Shown in pieces: positions 21,593-31,147 of a stretch of 51,434 nucleotides of DNA. The DNA comes from Deinococcus marmoris DSM 12784 (lineage in GTDB: Bacteria; Deinococcota; Deinococci; Deinococcales; Deinococcaceae), in assembly GCF_000701405.1 (NCBI RefSeq), contig NZ_JNIV01000024.1, positions 1 through 51,434 on the forward strand, given 5' to 3'. The position numbers were made by a program, and so were the translations under genes. The notes beneath the pieces are model-generated. The model ran no database searches. It had not been told where the DNA came from and saw only the letters and a program-made list of their open reading frames with translations. Each line of letters begins with the position of its first letter. The first letter of the stretch is position 1.

Positions 21593-22645
21593 ATGAACGC
21601 GCCTGTTCCCACCTCTCCCCCGGCAGCGGTGGCCGCCCGCCACGTCACCTCCAGCGGTACGCGGGTCTACACGCTGACCGTGCCCGCCTTCCCACACTTC
21701 GCCGCCAACGTGTTTTTCGTGGTGCGGGGCGAGGCTGCCAGACCTGAATACGCTGCTCTGATAGACACCGGAGGCAGCCACGAGGCCAGCACCGCCGCCC
21801 TGGAAGCTGGGCTGGACGCCATTCGCACTGAATACGGCGAGGCGGTGGCCTGGGACACCCTCAGCCGCGTGATCATCACGCACCCGCACCCGGACCATGT
21901 GGCGGGCCTGCCGTTCGTTCGCAGCCGGACAGATGCCCCCGTCGCCGCGTACGAATGGGCCATTCCCACCATGCAGAACCCGGCAGGCAATCCAGTCACC
22001 CGGCAGGCCGACATGGAAGACCACATCCGCTGGCTGGGGCTGACTGGCGGGGGAACGGAAGCCGAGTACGCCGAACGCCTGCGCCGCCGCGCCCGCAACA
22101 GCATGCTGTCCGAAGCGGTTGAAGTTCAGACTGTCTTACATGACGGCGACGTGCTGGACGACATCTTCACGGTTATCCACACCCCCGGCCACGAGGGTTC
22201 ACAGGTCTGCCTGCGCGTGGACGATCTGCTGCTCAGCGCCGATCATCTGCTGCCACGCAATTCGCCGCCGCTGATGCCGGAGCGCTTTCAGCGGGGCGCG
22301 GGGCTGGGGCATTATCTGAAATCTCTGGACCGCATTGAGGCGCTGGAGGGCGTGACGGTGGCGCTGGGTGGACACGACGGCCCCATGCAGGACTGGAAGG
22401 GGCGCATCCAGAACCTGCGCGAGCGCTACGACGACAAGTTGCGTGCCGTGCTGGACGCTGCCGCCGCACCGATTACCATCCATGACCTGACCCACGCGCT
22501 GCATCCCCGTTTGAGGGCCATTCAGGCCATCCTGCTGCTGGACCAGACGGCGGCGCTGGCAGAGTATCTGGTGGCGCGGGGCGATCTGGTGGAAACGCGG
22601 CGGGAAGATGCGGCGGCTTTATTTGTGCAGGCGGCCCAGCCGTAG
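21593..22645 (+). CDS. MBL-fold metallohydrolase
   Basis: 350 residues. THPHPDH (H97, H99, D101, H102) is the metal-binding HxHxDH motif, HTPGHEGSQVCL supplies the next histidine, SADHLLP the bridging aspartate and GGHDGP the last histidine. A C-terminal helical domain (from ~280) resembles that of glyoxalase II/LACTB2-like hydrolases with a winged-helix tail. The substrate is likely a thioester, lactone or phosphodiester. TAGGGT lies 6 nt before the ATG: leaderless. Confidence 0.88.
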   Translation: MNAPVPTSPPAAVAARHVTSSGTRVYTLTVPAFPHFAANVFFVVRGEAARPEYAALIDTGGSHEASTAALEAGLDAIRTEYGEAVAWDTLSRVIITHPHPDHVAGLPFVRSRTDAPVAAYEWAIPTMQNPAGNPVTRQADMEDHIRWLGLTGGGTEAEYAERLRRRARNSMLSEAVEVQTVLHDGDVLDDIFTVIHTPGHEGSQVCLRVDDLLLSADHLLPRNSPPLMPERFQRGAGLGHYLKSLDRIEALEGVTVALGGHDGPMQDWKGRIQNLRERYDDKLRAVLDAAAAPITIHDLTHALHPRLRAIQAILLLDQTAALAEYLVARGDLVETRREDAAALFVQAAQP

Positions 22646-22680
22646 ACTGACTTCACATCACGGTCAAAACAGGAGGCGGA

Positions 22681-23301
22681 ATGACGCGAGTGAAAGAAGG
22701 GTTGGAGCGGTTGCTGGAAGATCTGGAAGACAGCGGGCGCGTGGAGTTGGATGCCGGAACGATGGGCGGCTATTTTGGCGAGCGCCCGCTGACCGACAAG
22801 CAGATGGATACCGTCAACGATGCACTCAACGCCAACGGTTTCAGTGTGGCGACGATTTATGTGATTTACAGAGACGTTGATGGTTACCGCTCCTTCACGC
22901 CGCCCCCCGCGCCCGAACCGCTGGACCTCGGTGCCGAATCTATCCGCGCCCTGAGCATCCGCCAGCCCTTCGTGGAACAGATTCTGCGCGGTGAGAAGAA
23001 CATTGAATACCGCTCGTGGCAGGTCAAGGAGCCGGGGCCACTGCTCCTGCACGCCTCCGACACCAGAGCGGGGCCGGACGCCTTTGATGATGCGGATATC
23101 GCGCCGGACACGCTGCCTTACGCGGCGCTGGTGGGCATCGTGGATGTGGTGGATTGCCTGTGGGACGAGGAAAATGAGGAATTTGAATGGCTGCTGGCCT
23201 ACCCCCGGCGCTTCTCCCAGCCCATTCCATACAAGGGCGCGGCCAGCATCTTTCGCGTGCCAATAGAGGAAATTCAGGCGGCGCTACAAGCCCCGACTTG
23301 A
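22681..23301 (+). CDS. ASCH-domain protein with N-terminal extension
   Basis: 206 residues. Residues from about 86 on show the ASCH signature: SIRQPFVEQILRGEKNIEYRSW and later YPRRFSQPIPYKG. ASCH proteins are PUA-like and are thought to bind or process RNA. The first 75 residues form a small alpha/beta region of their own (EGLERLLEDLEDSGRVELD) that I do not recognise. AGGAGG lies before the ATG. It sits 35 bp after the MBL gene and may share its transcript. Confidence 0.82.
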   Translation: MTRVKEGLERLLEDLEDSGRVELDAGTMGGYFGERPLTDKQMDTVNDALNANGFSVATIYVIYRDVDGYRSFTPPPAPEPLDLGAESIRALSIRQPFVEQILRGEKNIEYRSWQVKEPGPLLLHASDTRAGPDAFDDADIAPDTLPYAALVGIVDVVDCLWDEENEEFEWLLAYPRRFSQPIPYKGAASIFRVPIEEIQAALQAPT

Positions 23302-23361
23302 ATTGCCCAGCCCCGACCTGAACCGCCCCAGCCTGGCACCCACGCGCTAGTCTGCGGTGTT

Positions 23362-24027
23362 ATGACCCCCGAGCGCTACGCCAAGATTCTGCGGGTGCTG
23401 AGCAAACGCCAGCCCACCCTGACCGTGTTGATGGATCAGGTCAACAAACCCCACAACCTCTCGGCCATCGTCCGCACCTGCGACGCGGTGGGGGTCTTGA
23501 CCGCCCACGCCGTTCCGCCGGGCAACGGCAAACCACTGGACTTTGAGGGCAACACCTTTGAGGCCACTTCAGGCAGCGCCCACAAATGGGTGCGGGTGCA
23601 GACGCATACGGACACGTTGGAAACCGTGCGCGAATTGCAGGGGCAGGGCGTGCAGGTGCTGGCCACCCACCTCTCGCAGCGCAGTGTGGATTACCGCGAG
23701 GCCGACTACACCCAGCCCACCTGCGTCCTGCTGGGCGCGGAGAAATGGGGCGTGGCCGATGCGGCGGCGGATGCGGCGGACGGCAACATCATCATCCCCA
23801 TGTTCGGCATGGTGCAAAGTTTGAACGTGTCGGTGGCGGCGGCCACCATTCTGTTCGAGGCGCAGCGGCAGCGGCTGGCGGCTGGTATGTACGATGCGCC
23901 CCAGCTCTCGCCGGAGGAGCTGGCGCGGCTGGCCTTCGAGTGGGGCTACCCGGAGCTGGCCCCAAAGTACCGGGAGCGGGGGGAAGCGTATCCGGCTTTG
24001 GATGGTGACGGGCAGATTCTGGGTTGA
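23362..24027 (+). CDS. trmH: tRNA (guanosine-2'-O-)-methyltransferase (SPOUT, TrmH-like)
   Basis: 221 residues. SPOUT motif 1 reads [14 protein letters not shown], motif 2 [10 protein letters not shown], and motif 3 [19 protein letters not shown]. Together with the C-terminal [16 protein letters not shown] helix these match TrmH, which methylates the ribose of G18 in the tRNA D-loop. TAGTCT stands 8 nt before the ATG: leaderless. A GC-rich repeat follows the gene. Confidence 0.9.
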   Translation: MTPERYAKILRVLSKRQPTLTVLMDQVNKPHNLSAIVRTCDAVGVLTAHAVPPGNGKPLDFEGNTFEATSGSAHKWVRVQTHTDTLETVRELQGQGVQVLATHLSQRSVDYREADYTQPTCVLLGAEKWGVADAAADAADGNIIIPMFGMVQSLNVSVAAATILFEAQRQRLAAGMYDAPQLSPEELARLAFEWGYPELAPKYRERGEAYPALDGDGQILG

Positions 24028-24046
24028 GGTTGTGTTTGGGCAGCCC

Positions 24047-24100
24047 CACCCCCCAGCCCCCTCCCCCAGGGGGGCAGGGGGAGCAGCGCTGCGCTAGGCA
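24047..24100. repeat. GC-rich palindromic intergenic repeat
   Basis: CCCCCTCCCCC-A-GGGGGG-C-AGGGGG at 24057-24081 folds into a near-perfect hairpin, followed by the small palindrome AGCGCTGCGCT. Its form is that of a dispersed intergenic repeat. It lies in the 402-bp gap between trmH and apgM (24028-24429). The rest of the gap shows no gene; 24230-24330 is locally AT-richer without a clear function. Confidence 0.5.
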
Positions 24101-24429
24101 GGGGTTCTCGGATGTGGCAGGTGGGAGAGGGCGGCGGCATCCGGGTCTGATGCCTTGCTCCGTGACGCTGAATCCGGCCCGTGCGCTGCGCGCCCGACGG
24201 CCTTCGGTTGCCGTTTCGCCAGGAACGGCGAGCGCTGCTTTTAGCTCCTCTTCTTTTTGGCGGCAGAATATAATCTGCTGTCCTGCCAGACAGGCGAAAC
24301 GCCACTGAAATTCTAAAACAGACTTCTCCCTGCCCGGTAAAAGTAGTGGACCAGCAACCCCGCTTCCGGATTCGACGTCCTCTAACTTTCACCTGCCACC
24401 TAGTTAGTGTCCGGCGTACACTGTTTGCC

Positions 24430-25662
24430 ATGAGTGACCTGTTGCAGACGATCCGTGGGCTGTCCAAGAAGACCGAGAGCAAGATCGTGATGGTGGTGCT
24501 GGACGGCGTGGGCGGGCTGCCGCTGACGCTGAACGGCGAAACCGAGCTGGCCACCGCAAAAACGCCCAATCTGGACGCACTGGCGGCACAGTCGCAACTG
24601 GGGCAGGTGGAACTGGTGGGTGCAGGCATCACCCCCGGCAGCGGCCCCGGCCACCTGAGCCTGTTCGGATACGATCCGCTGCATTACGTGGTGGGGCGCG
24701 GGGCCCTCAGTGCCGTGGGCATCGGCGTCAAGCTGAACAAGGGTGACGTGGCGGTGCGCGGCAACTTCGCCACGCTGGGCGCGGGCCGCATCGTGGAAGA
24801 CCGCCGCGCGGGGCGTCCCAGCGACGAGAAAAACGCAGAAGTGGTGGCGCAGCTCAAGGCTGCCATTCACCACATTGACAGCGTTCCCGTGGAGATCTAC
24901 ACCGAATCCGAACACCGCTTCGTGGTGGTCTTCCGCGCGCAGAACGGTGAGGTGCTGGGCGCGAATATCGGCGATGTGGACCCGCAGGATACGGGCGTGC
25001 AGCCGCTGACCGCCACTGCCAACGACGCCGCCAGCGTAAAATCCGCTGGACTGGTCAACGCCTTCGTGGCGCAGGCCGAGGTCGTCCTCAAGGACGATCC
25101 GCAGGTCAACGGTGTGCTGTTCCGGGGCTACAGCGACGTGCCGCATTTCCCCAGCTTCGACGACGCCTACAAGCTCAGGGCCGCCTGCATCGCCTCCTAC
25201 CCGATGTACAAGGGGCTGGCCAGTCTGGTGGGCATGGACGTGCTGGACGTGCCCGGCGAGGAAGACGCGCTGGACGGCAAGGTGCAGGTGCTGCGCGACA
25301 ACTGGGACAGGTACGACTTCTTCTTCTTCCACGTCAAGAAAACCGACAGCACGGGAGAGGACGGCGATTTTGCAGCCAAGGTCAAGAAGATAGAACTGTT
25401 CGACGCGCTGCTGCCGGGCATCCTGGCGCTGAAGCCGGACGTGCTGTGCATCGTCGGTGACCACAGCACGCCCAGCAAGCTGTTCAGCCACTCGTGGCAC
25501 CCGGTCCCGGTGCTGGTCCGCAGTGACCACGGGCGCAAGGACCTGACCGCCCGCTACACCGAGGAAGAGGCCCAGAAGGGCAGCCTGGGCCTGCGGCGCG
25601 GCCCGGACCTGATGCCGATCCTGATGGCCAACGCGCTGAAGCTGAACAAGTACGGCGCGTGA
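24430..25662 (+). CDS. apgM: 2,3-bisphosphoglycerate-independent phosphoglycerate mutase, archaeal type
   Basis: 410 residues. It interconverts 3- and 2-phosphoglycerate in glycolysis. [12 protein letters not shown] supplies the first metal aspartate, [16 protein letters not shown] contains the catalytic serine, [18 protein letters not shown] and [11 protein letters not shown] carry the alkaline-phosphatase-type metal ligands, and HSWHPVP the last histidine. The length fits ApgM, not the 510-residue GpmI. The ATG at 24430 is chosen because TACACT lies 7 nt before it; the longer upstream frame begins in non-coding DNA. A terminator follows. Confidence 0.93.
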   Translation: MSDLLQTIRGLSKKTESKIVMVVLDGVGGLPLTLNGETELATAKTPNLDALAAQSQLGQVELVGAGITPGSGPGHLSLFGYDPLHYVVGRGALSAVGIGVKLNKGDVAVRGNFATLGAGRIVEDRRAGRPSDEKNAEVVAQLKAAIHHIDSVPVEIYTESEHRFVVVFRAQNGEVLGANIGDVDPQDTGVQPLTATANDAASVKSAGLVNAFVAQAEVVLKDDPQVNGVLFRGYSDVPHFPSFDDAYKLRAACIASYPMYKGLASLVGMDVLDVPGEEDALDGKVQVLRDNWDRYDFFFFHVKKTDSTGEDGDFAAKVKKIELFDALLPGILALKPDVLCIVGDHSTPSKLFSHSWHPVPVLVRSDHGRKDLTARYTEEEAQKGSLGLRRGPDLMPILMANALKLNKYGA

Positions 25663-25732
25663 GGCGGGAACTCATTTGAATCTGATCTCTGGAGGCCAGC
25701 TTAAGCCTATGTGAGAGCAGATAAGTGCAATG

Positions 25733-25766
25733 GGGGCGGTGGGCGAGTGTGCGCCGCCGCCCTTTC
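25733..25766 (+). terminator. Terminator after apgM
   Basis: GGGCGGTGGGCG and GCGCCGCCGCCC form a GC-rich imperfect stem with a 5-nt loop, followed by TTTCTT. The remainder of the 376-bp gap to the PRC-barrel gene (25663-26038) holds no gene; I could not assign its promoter with confidence. Confidence 0.65.
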
Positions 25767-26038
25767 TTCGTGTCGCCACGATGCAAATCCGTGTGGAAGT
25801 CGCCGGACCGGGTGTCATGCCCATGCGAATCCTCTCAGGATTGCGTAAAGGGTTGTCCAGGGCAGTCTTTAGCTGGCTGCCATTCTTATTTCCAGACCCT
25901 GCGGCAGCATGGGCAACACGAACGGAAGACAGCTTACAGAACAGCGCCACCGCGCGCATCATCACCGTTTGCTGTCGCCCAACCGTTCACTGAAAGCCCA
26001 GCCGCCTCCAAAGCGGCGTCCACACAAAGGAGATTCAC

Positions 26039-26893
26039 ATGGCCCGTTTAATGTCCCTGTCCGATATCACTGCCCAGCACTCTGACCTTCTCGGCACCGA
26101 ATTCCACGATCCCACCGGTCAGACCGCCTACGGCATGAACGGCGAGAAGATCGGCACCATTCGCGGCGCGCTGGCCGAAGCCGAAACCGGCAAGATCCGC
26201 TTCCTGCTGGTGGATGTGGGCGGCTGGTTCTCCAGCAAGGAAGTCGTCGTGCCCGTGGGCATGTCTACCTTCGAGGGCGATGAAGTGCATTTCACCAACC
26301 TGACCAAAGAGCAGGTCGGCGACATGCGTGAGTACCGCATGGGCGAGGAGTACGACACCGACGCCCAGATGTCCGACGAGCGGGTGCTGCGCGCCGCCAA
26401 CACCGACATGCAGGTCGACGAGAGCCAGTACGCCGCCAAGGCCGGTTACCGCGAAGACGACGCCATGTACCAGACCCCCGACAAACTGCGCCTCCTGGAA
26501 GAGCGTCTGATGGTCAACAAGGACCGTTTCGTGGCGGGCAGCGTGGAAGTCGGCAAGCGCGTCGAAACCCACCAGGAAAATGTCAACGTGGACCTGATCC
26601 GTGAGGAAGTGGTCATTGAGCGCCACGCCGTCACTGGCGCGCAGGCCGTGGAAGGCGCGGTGCTGGGTGCGGATTCCCAGACCATGCGGATCGATCTGGA
26701 AGCCGAGCGCGCCAACGTGAGCAAGCAGGCGTTCGTGACCGAGGAAGTCTCTGTGGGCAAGCGCGAAGTCACCGACTCGCAGACCGTGACCGAGACCGTG
26801 GGCCGCGAAGTGCTGGAAGTGACCAAGAGCGGCGACGTGCGCCTGGACAGCGACGGCAAGCCGATGATGGACGACACGAACCGCAAGGTCTGA
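26039..26893 (+). CDS. PRC-barrel and DUF2382 (YsnF-like) stress protein
   Basis: 284 residues. The PRC-barrel half (residues ~15-95) includes [26 protein letters not shown] and [12 protein letters not shown]. The second half is DUF2382: [31 protein letters not shown] and a repeat of the same pattern ending [14 protein letters not shown]. These YsnF/AvaK-type proteins are soluble, acidic and linked to general stress. AAAGGAG lies 7 nt before the ATG, a strong ribosome site. A strong terminator follows. Confidence 0.9.
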   Translation: MARLMSLSDITAQHSDLLGTEFHDPTGQTAYGMNGEKIGTIRGALAEAETGKIRFLLVDVGGWFSSKEVVVPVGMSTFEGDEVHFTNLTKEQVGDMREYRMGEEYDTDAQMSDERVLRAANTDMQVDESQYAAKAGYREDDAMYQTPDKLRLLEERLMVNKDRFVAGSVEVGKRVETHQENVNVDLIREEVVIERHAVTGAQAVEGAVLGADSQTMRIDLEAERANVSKQAFVTEEVSVGKREVTDSQTVTETVGREVLEVTKSGDVRLDSDGKPMMDDTNRKV

Positions 26894-26905
26894 TCAAGGC
26901 TCAGG

Positions 26906-26946
26906 GGCAGGGCGACTTCTCAAGGGAGGTCGCCCTGCCTTTTTTT
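26906..26946 (+). terminator. Strong rho-independent terminator
   Basis: GGCAGGGCGAC, a 12-nt loop, GTCGCCCTGCC and seven T residues directly after the PRC-barrel gene. Confidence 0.93.
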
Positions 26947-26952
26947 CTCAGG

Positions 26953-26977
26953 TAGGTTCTCCCAATAGGTTTTCCCA
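26953..26977 (+). repeat. 12-bp direct repeat before DUF2382 gene
   Basis: TAGGTTCTCCCA at 26953-26964 and TAGGTTTTCCCA at 26966-26977, one base apart, lie between the terminator and the ribosome site of the next gene. It may be a local duplication or a protein-binding site. Confidence 0.55.
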
Positions 26978-26994
26978 GACAGGCAGGAGCTGAA

Positions 26995-27498
26995 ATGACA
27001 GACCAACGCAAGGACAGATTCGATGAGCCGCTGACTGGAACTGAGCTGGAAATCCAGACCACGCAGCTTCAGGGCGTCCAACTTCAGGGCATGATCGAAC
27101 TGCGCGAGGAACGCCTGATCGTCGAGAAGGAACGGGAAGTGGCGGGCAGCGTCGCTTTCACCCGCGAGGTCCGGCGCGAGACCGTGCAGATGCCCGTGGA
27201 ACTGGTGACCGAGGTGCTGACCATCGAACACCTGGGAACCGGCGCGGCGGACGGCGGCCACATCATCACCCTGGACGGCACCCCACTGGCCCCCGGCGAA
27301 CGACGCGAACTGCTGGTCTACCGCGAGGAGGCGCGGATCGAGAAGCGCGTAGTGGTCCGCGAGCAGATCAGCATCGGCAAGCGGCAGGTGATCGAGACCC
27401 GGACCTTCGACGCCACGCTGGCCCGTGAGGAACTGGTGGTCAACCCAGAGGGCGACGTGCAGGTCTTCAAGCAACCCGCCGGAGAGCAGAAGCTCTAG
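26995..27498 (+). CDS. DUF2382 (YsnF-like) protein without PRC barrel
   Basis: 167 residues. It carries the DUF2382 pattern twice: ELREERLIVEKEREVAGSVAFTREV and YREEARIEKRVVVREQISIGKRQVIE, ending REELVVNPEGDVQVF. It matches the second half of the preceding gene's product, so the pair likely arose by duplication with loss of the barrel. AGGAG precedes the ATG. A terminator separates the two genes, so this one needs read-through or its own promoter. It ends 4 bp from the convergent MocR gene. Confidence 0.85.
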   Translation: MTDQRKDRFDEPLTGTELEIQTTQLQGVQLQGMIELREERLIVEKEREVAGSVAFTREVRRETVQMPVELVTEVLTIEHLGTGAADGGHIITLDGTPLAPGERRELLVYREEARIEKRVVVREQISIGKRQVIETRTFDATLAREELVVNPEGDVQVFKQPAGEQKL

Positions 27499-27502
27499 CC
27501 GT

Positions 27503-28912
27503 TCAGGCCAGCCGCTCTCGTCCCTGGCGCAATTGAAACTCGTCCCAGGCGGCCTTCAGGCGCAGCACGGCTTCGGGCAGTCGGGCCGGGTCCAGCGTGA
27601 AGGGCAGACGCAGAAAGCTGTCGGGCAGGGTGTCCACACCCATTGACGCGCCGGGGAACAGTCGCAGGCCGTACCGCGCCGCGCAGAGGGTAAACGCGCT
27701 GGTCTGGCGGGTGGGCAGTTCTATCCACAGGAATTGCCCGCCGCCCGGCACGGTGAACCGCCACTCGGGCAGATGCAGGCACAGCAGATCGGCCAGCAGA
27801 TCGCGGGCGGGCATGACGGCCTCGCGCCGCTGTTGCCGCAGCCAGGGCAGGTCCTGAAGCAGGTTCAGGGCGATGTGCTGCCCTGGCAAACTGCTGCCGA
27901 AATCGGAGAGGGTCCGGGCCTGCCCCACCGGCCCCGCGTGCGCCGCTGGCACGCGCACCCAGCCCACCCGCAGTCCCGCCCAGTACAGCTTGCTCAGCGA
28001 ACCGACATTGAAGATCGGCGCGTCGGGGGCGAAGGTGGCGATACGCGGCGGGGCTTCCACCTCGAAACCAAGATCGATCAGGGTGTCGTCCTCGATGGTG
28101 GGCAGATTCGCCTCGGCCACGGCAGCGGCAATCTTTTCCCTGGCGCGGATTGGCATGACCGTTCCGGTGGGGTTCTGGAAGGTGGGGGTCAGGAAGGCCA
28201 GACGTGGCGCATGCTGCTTTACGGCCCCAGCGAAAGCCACAGCCTCCACGCCCTGCGCCGTGACAGGCACGCCCACCGTTTCGGCCCCCGCCGCGCGGAA
28301 GGCGTCGATGGCCCCGAAATAGGTGGGGGTTTCCAGCAGCACCCGGTCACGGGGGCGCAGAAAGACATTTGCCAGCAGCGAAATGGCCCCCTGCGCGCCA
28401 CTGGTGATCAGGATCATTTCCGGCGTGGTGGGCAGGCCCTCCCGCGTGTAGATCTCGGCCAGCAGGACGCGGAGATCGGGCAGGCCCAGTGGGTAATACA
28501 GCGACTCATGAAAGGCGTCCAGTGCGGCCTCGCGCATCTGCTGCCGCTGGGTGTCATGGAGCAATGGAACAGCGATGGTGAAATCGAATTCCTCTCCACC
28601 CTGGGCCAGGACGGACGGTGTCCGCAGGGCCAGCAGGTTTACTGCACGCGGCGCAGTGGCCGCGACCTGCGTTCCGCTGCCGCGCTTGCGGGTGATCCAG
28701 CCGCCGCCCTCCAACGCGTCATAGGCGGCCACCACCGTGCTGCGGCTGATGCCCAGCAGTTCCGCCAGGGTCCGCTCTGCTGGCAGGAGTTCAGCGGGCG
28801 GAAGCTGACCACCACGAATACCTGCGCGTACAGCCTCGGCCAGCAGTTCGTACAGGGGACCGTTTCCAGTCCTCCAGCCGGAAAGCAGCGCAGACCAGCG
28901 GGGGGCATCCAT
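27503..28912 (-). CDS. MocR-type regulator (GntR HTH fused to aminotransferase fold)
   Basis: 469 residues. The N-terminal GntR winged helix reads LYELLAEAVRAGIR, LLPAERTLAELLGISRSTVVAAYDAL, GGWITRKRGSGTQV. The fold-type I aminotransferase part has the PLP lysine Lys308 in SLSKLYWAGLRVGW and a PTFQNPTGTVMP segment. MocR proteins sense PLP or amino-acid-like effectors. The ATG at 28912 is chosen because TATGCT stands 6 nt before it; an upstream in-frame extension is less likely. It is divergent from a BenE-type transporter and probably regulates it. Confidence 0.9.
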   Translation of the reverse strand: MDAPRWSALLSGWRTGNGPLYELLAEAVRAGIRGGQLPPAELLPAERTLAELLGISRSTVVAAYDALEGGGWITRKRGSGTQVAATAPRAVNLLALRTPSVLAQGGEEFDFTIAVPLLHDTQRQQMREAALDAFHESLYYPLGLPDLRVLLAEIYTREGLPTTPEMILITSGAQGAISLLANVFLRPRDRVLLETPTYFGAIDAFRAAGAETVGVPVTAQGVEAVAFAGAVKQHAPRLAFLTPTFQNPTGTVMPIRAREKIAAAVAEANLPTIEDDTLIDLGFEVEAPPRIATFAPDAPIFNVGSLSKLYWAGLRVGWVRVPAAHAGPVGQARTLSDFGSSLPGQHIALNLLQDLPWLRQQRREAVMPARDLLADLLCLHLPEWRFTVPGGGQFLWIELPTRQTSAFTLCAARYGLRLFPGASMGVDTLPDSFLRLPFTLDPARLPEAVLRLKAAWDEFQLRQGRERLA

Positions 28913-28927
28913 AAGCCCAGCATAGCA

Positions 28928-28997
28928 GTCCATTTCTAAGGACATTCCAGACAAGCGGTCCAATAGGCAGGCCATTGCCACTAGTCAGCAGTCCAAT
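28928..28997. promoter_or_regulatory. Three direct repeats in the MocR/transporter spacer
   Basis: GTCCAT at 28928 and GTCCAAT at 28958 and 28991 share one orientation and start 30 and 33 bp apart, about three helical turns each. They fill the 105-bp spacer between the two divergent start codons, upstream of CACAAT (29005-29010), the likely -10 of the transporter gene. MocR regulators are known to bind direct repeats, so this is a probable operator. Confidence 0.55.
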
Positions 28998-29017
28998 CGC
29001 GGCGCACAATCACCCCC

Positions 29018-30238
29018 ATGACCGCGCCTGCCCTGAATCCCGCCGCTCCTCGCAACTTCTGGCGGGACACCCAGCCCAGCGCCGTGCTGGCCGGACTGAT
29101 CGCCGTGATCATCGGCTGGGCGGGGCCGAACGTGCTGGTCTACAGCGTGGCGCAGGCGGCGGGCCTCAGCGACACCACCGCCATGTCGTGGCTGTGGGCG
29201 CACGCCATCTTCACCGGACTGGCGGGCATCTTCCTGAGCCTGCGGACGCGGATGCCCATTCTGAGTACGTGGTCCACCCCTGGCATCGCCTTTCTGGTCA
29301 CGGCGCTGCCCGGCATTCCCTTCCCAGAAGCAGTGGGGGCCTTCGTGACCTCTGCCGTGCTGGTCTTTATCCTGGGCACCTTTAAACCGCTGACGCGGGC
29401 GCTGGGGGCCATTCCGCCGCATCTGGCCGCCGCGCTGAACGCCGCGATTCTGCTGCCCTTCGGTTTTAAGGCGGCGCAGGCGTTCGGCGTGGAGCCTGCG
29501 CTGGTGGGGGCCATGACCCTGGCCTACTTCGTGATCCGGCAGGTTTCGCCGCGCTGGGCGGTGGCCGCCGTGCTGGTGGTGGGCGTCTTTGCCAGCGCGG
29601 GCCTGGGGCTGTGGCACCCCGCGCCGATCAGCTTCGCGCTGACTCAGCCGCAATTTGTACTGCCGGTGTTCAGCCTGCACGCCACGGTCAATCTGGCGCT
29701 GCCGCTGACGTTGCTGGCCTTTACCGGGCAATTCGTGCCGGGTTTTGGCGTGTTGAAGACCAACGGCTACGAACCCGCGCCAGGGCCGGTGCTGCGGACC
29801 TGCGGCGTCGCCAGCCTGGGCGCGGCTTTCGTGGGCTGCCACAACCTGACGCTGGGCGCACTGCTGGCCAACATCGTCAGCGGCCCGGAGGCGCACCCGG
29901 ACGCACAGAAGCGCTACACCGCCGCCATCTGGGCCGGGGGTATCAACATCTGCTTTGGCCTGTTCGCCGGAACCTTCGTGCATCTGATGGGCATCCTGCC
30001 CGCCGAGGCGCTGGCGGCCATGGCCGGAATCGCCCTGCTGGGCGCGATGGGCAGCAGCCTCCAGGGCGCGTTCCAGGGGCAGTCCGGCAGTCTGGCCGCC
30101 CCGATCATCATTCTGGTCACGCTGAGCGGCATTACCCCGCTGGGCATCGGGGCAGCATTCTGGGGCATCCTGGCCGGGCTGGCGGTGTACGCGGCAGAGC
30201 GGCGGGGTGCGGGGAAGATGGTGCAGGCGGCGAAATAG
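29018..30238 (+). CDS. BenE-family transporter (benzoate/H+ symporter-like)
   Basis: 406 residues with 11-12 hydrophobic helices. The opening SAVLAGLIAVIIGWAGPNVLVYSVAQAAG, then STWSTPGIAFLV and the late FVGCHNLTLGALLANIVSGPEAHPD, match the BenE family. The substrate need not be benzoate; control by a MocR protein could equally suggest another small organic acid or amino-acid-like compound. CACAAT lies 7 nt before the ATG, consistent with a leaderless message. It is convergent with xthA. Confidence 0.85.
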   Translation: MTAPALNPAAPRNFWRDTQPSAVLAGLIAVIIGWAGPNVLVYSVAQAAGLSDTTAMSWLWAHAIFTGLAGIFLSLRTRMPILSTWSTPGIAFLVTALPGIPFPEAVGAFVTSAVLVFILGTFKPLTRALGAIPPHLAAALNAAILLPFGFKAAQAFGVEPALVGAMTLAYFVIRQVSPRWAVAAVLVVGVFASAGLGLWHPAPISFALTQPQFVLPVFSLHATVNLALPLTLLAFTGQFVPGFGVLKTNGYEPAPGPVLRTCGVASLGAAFVGCHNLTLGALLANIVSGPEAHPDAQKRYTAAIWAGGINICFGLFAGTFVHLMGILPAEALAAMAGIALLGAMGSSLQGAFQGQSGSLAAPIIILVTLSGITPLGIGAAFWGILAGLAVYAAERRGAGKMVQAAK

Positions 30239-30268
30239 GCTGCTGTGCGGTGAGGTTGGCCTGAACGG

Positions 30269-31036
30269 TTAAACGATGATCCACCCGCTCAGCGGCGCGT
30301 GGTCACTCAGTTTCGCCCCCCGGTCCACCCGCACATGGCCCAGATTCACGCCTGCCGACAGCAGATAATCGATGCGCCAGCCGACGTTGTTGGCGTAGGC
30401 TCCGGCGCGGTTGCTCCACCACGTATATTCAGCCTCATCGCCCAAGGTGACGCGGTGGGTGTCGGTCAGGCCGCTGCCGAGGTGGGCGGTCATCCACTCG
30501 CGCTCGTGGGGAAGAAAGCCGCTGTTTTTCTGGTTGCTGCGCCAGTTTTTGATGTCGATCTCGCGGTGGGCCACGTTGTAATCTCCGCCGATGATTACGG
30601 GTTCGCCCTCCGCCACCAGTCCACCCACGAAGTCCTGAAAGTCGCCCAGCACGCGGTCCTTGAAGCCCTGCCGCGCCGCGCCGCTGCTGCCGCTGGGCAG
30701 GTACACGCTGACGTAACGCACGCCGCCAATCCGGGCACTCAGCACGCGGCCCTCGGTGTCCATCTCGTCGTGGCCCATGCCCACGCGCACGTCTTCCAAC
30801 GGCTGTTTGGAGAGGATCGCCACGCCGCTGTACCCCGCCTTCTGCGCCGGAAACCACGCGCTTTCGTATCCTAGATGGGCTAGGGCATCGGGCATGGGCG
30901 GGGCGCGCACTTCCTGAAGCAGCAGCACATCGGGGGCCTCGCGCGCCGCCCAGTCGGCCAGCCCTTTTCGCAGGGCGCTGCGAATGCCGTTGGCGTTCAG
31001 GGTAGTAATTTTAAGAGGGGAAGTCGGAACTGTCAT
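30269..31036 (-). CDS. xth: Exodeoxyribonuclease III family AP endonuclease
   Basis: 255 residues. It cleaves DNA at abasic sites and acts as a 3' exonuclease/phosphatase in base excision repair. LNANGIRS and LLQEVRAP give the metal-binding Asn and Glu, GGDYNVAH the Asp-Asn pair, and WRIDYLLSAG with LSDHAPL the final Asp-His. It is of the ExoA/XthA size without an extension. TATTCT stands 8 nt before the ATG: leaderless. Confidence 0.92.
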   Translation of the reverse strand: MTVPTSPLKITTLNANGIRSALRKGLADWAAREAPDVLLLQEVRAPPMPDALAHLGYESAWFPAQKAGYSGVAILSKQPLEDVRVGMGHDEMDTEGRVLSARIGGVRYVSVYLPSGSSGAARQGFKDRVLGDFQDFVGGLVAEGEPVIIGGDYNVAHREIDIKNWRSNQKNSGFLPHEREWMTAHLGSGLTDTHRVTLGDEAEYTWWSNRAGAYANNVGWRIDYLLSAGVNLGHVRVDRGAKLSDHAPLSGWIIV

Positions 31037-31147
31037 CAGGGTCGAGAATAGCGCCCGACTTTTTCCCCAGCGACAAGTCCAACTTTCAAGACATGTTGAT
31101 CCAACTCAGCCCTGCCGCTCCCCCGTTTCAGGTACGCTACAGCCACT

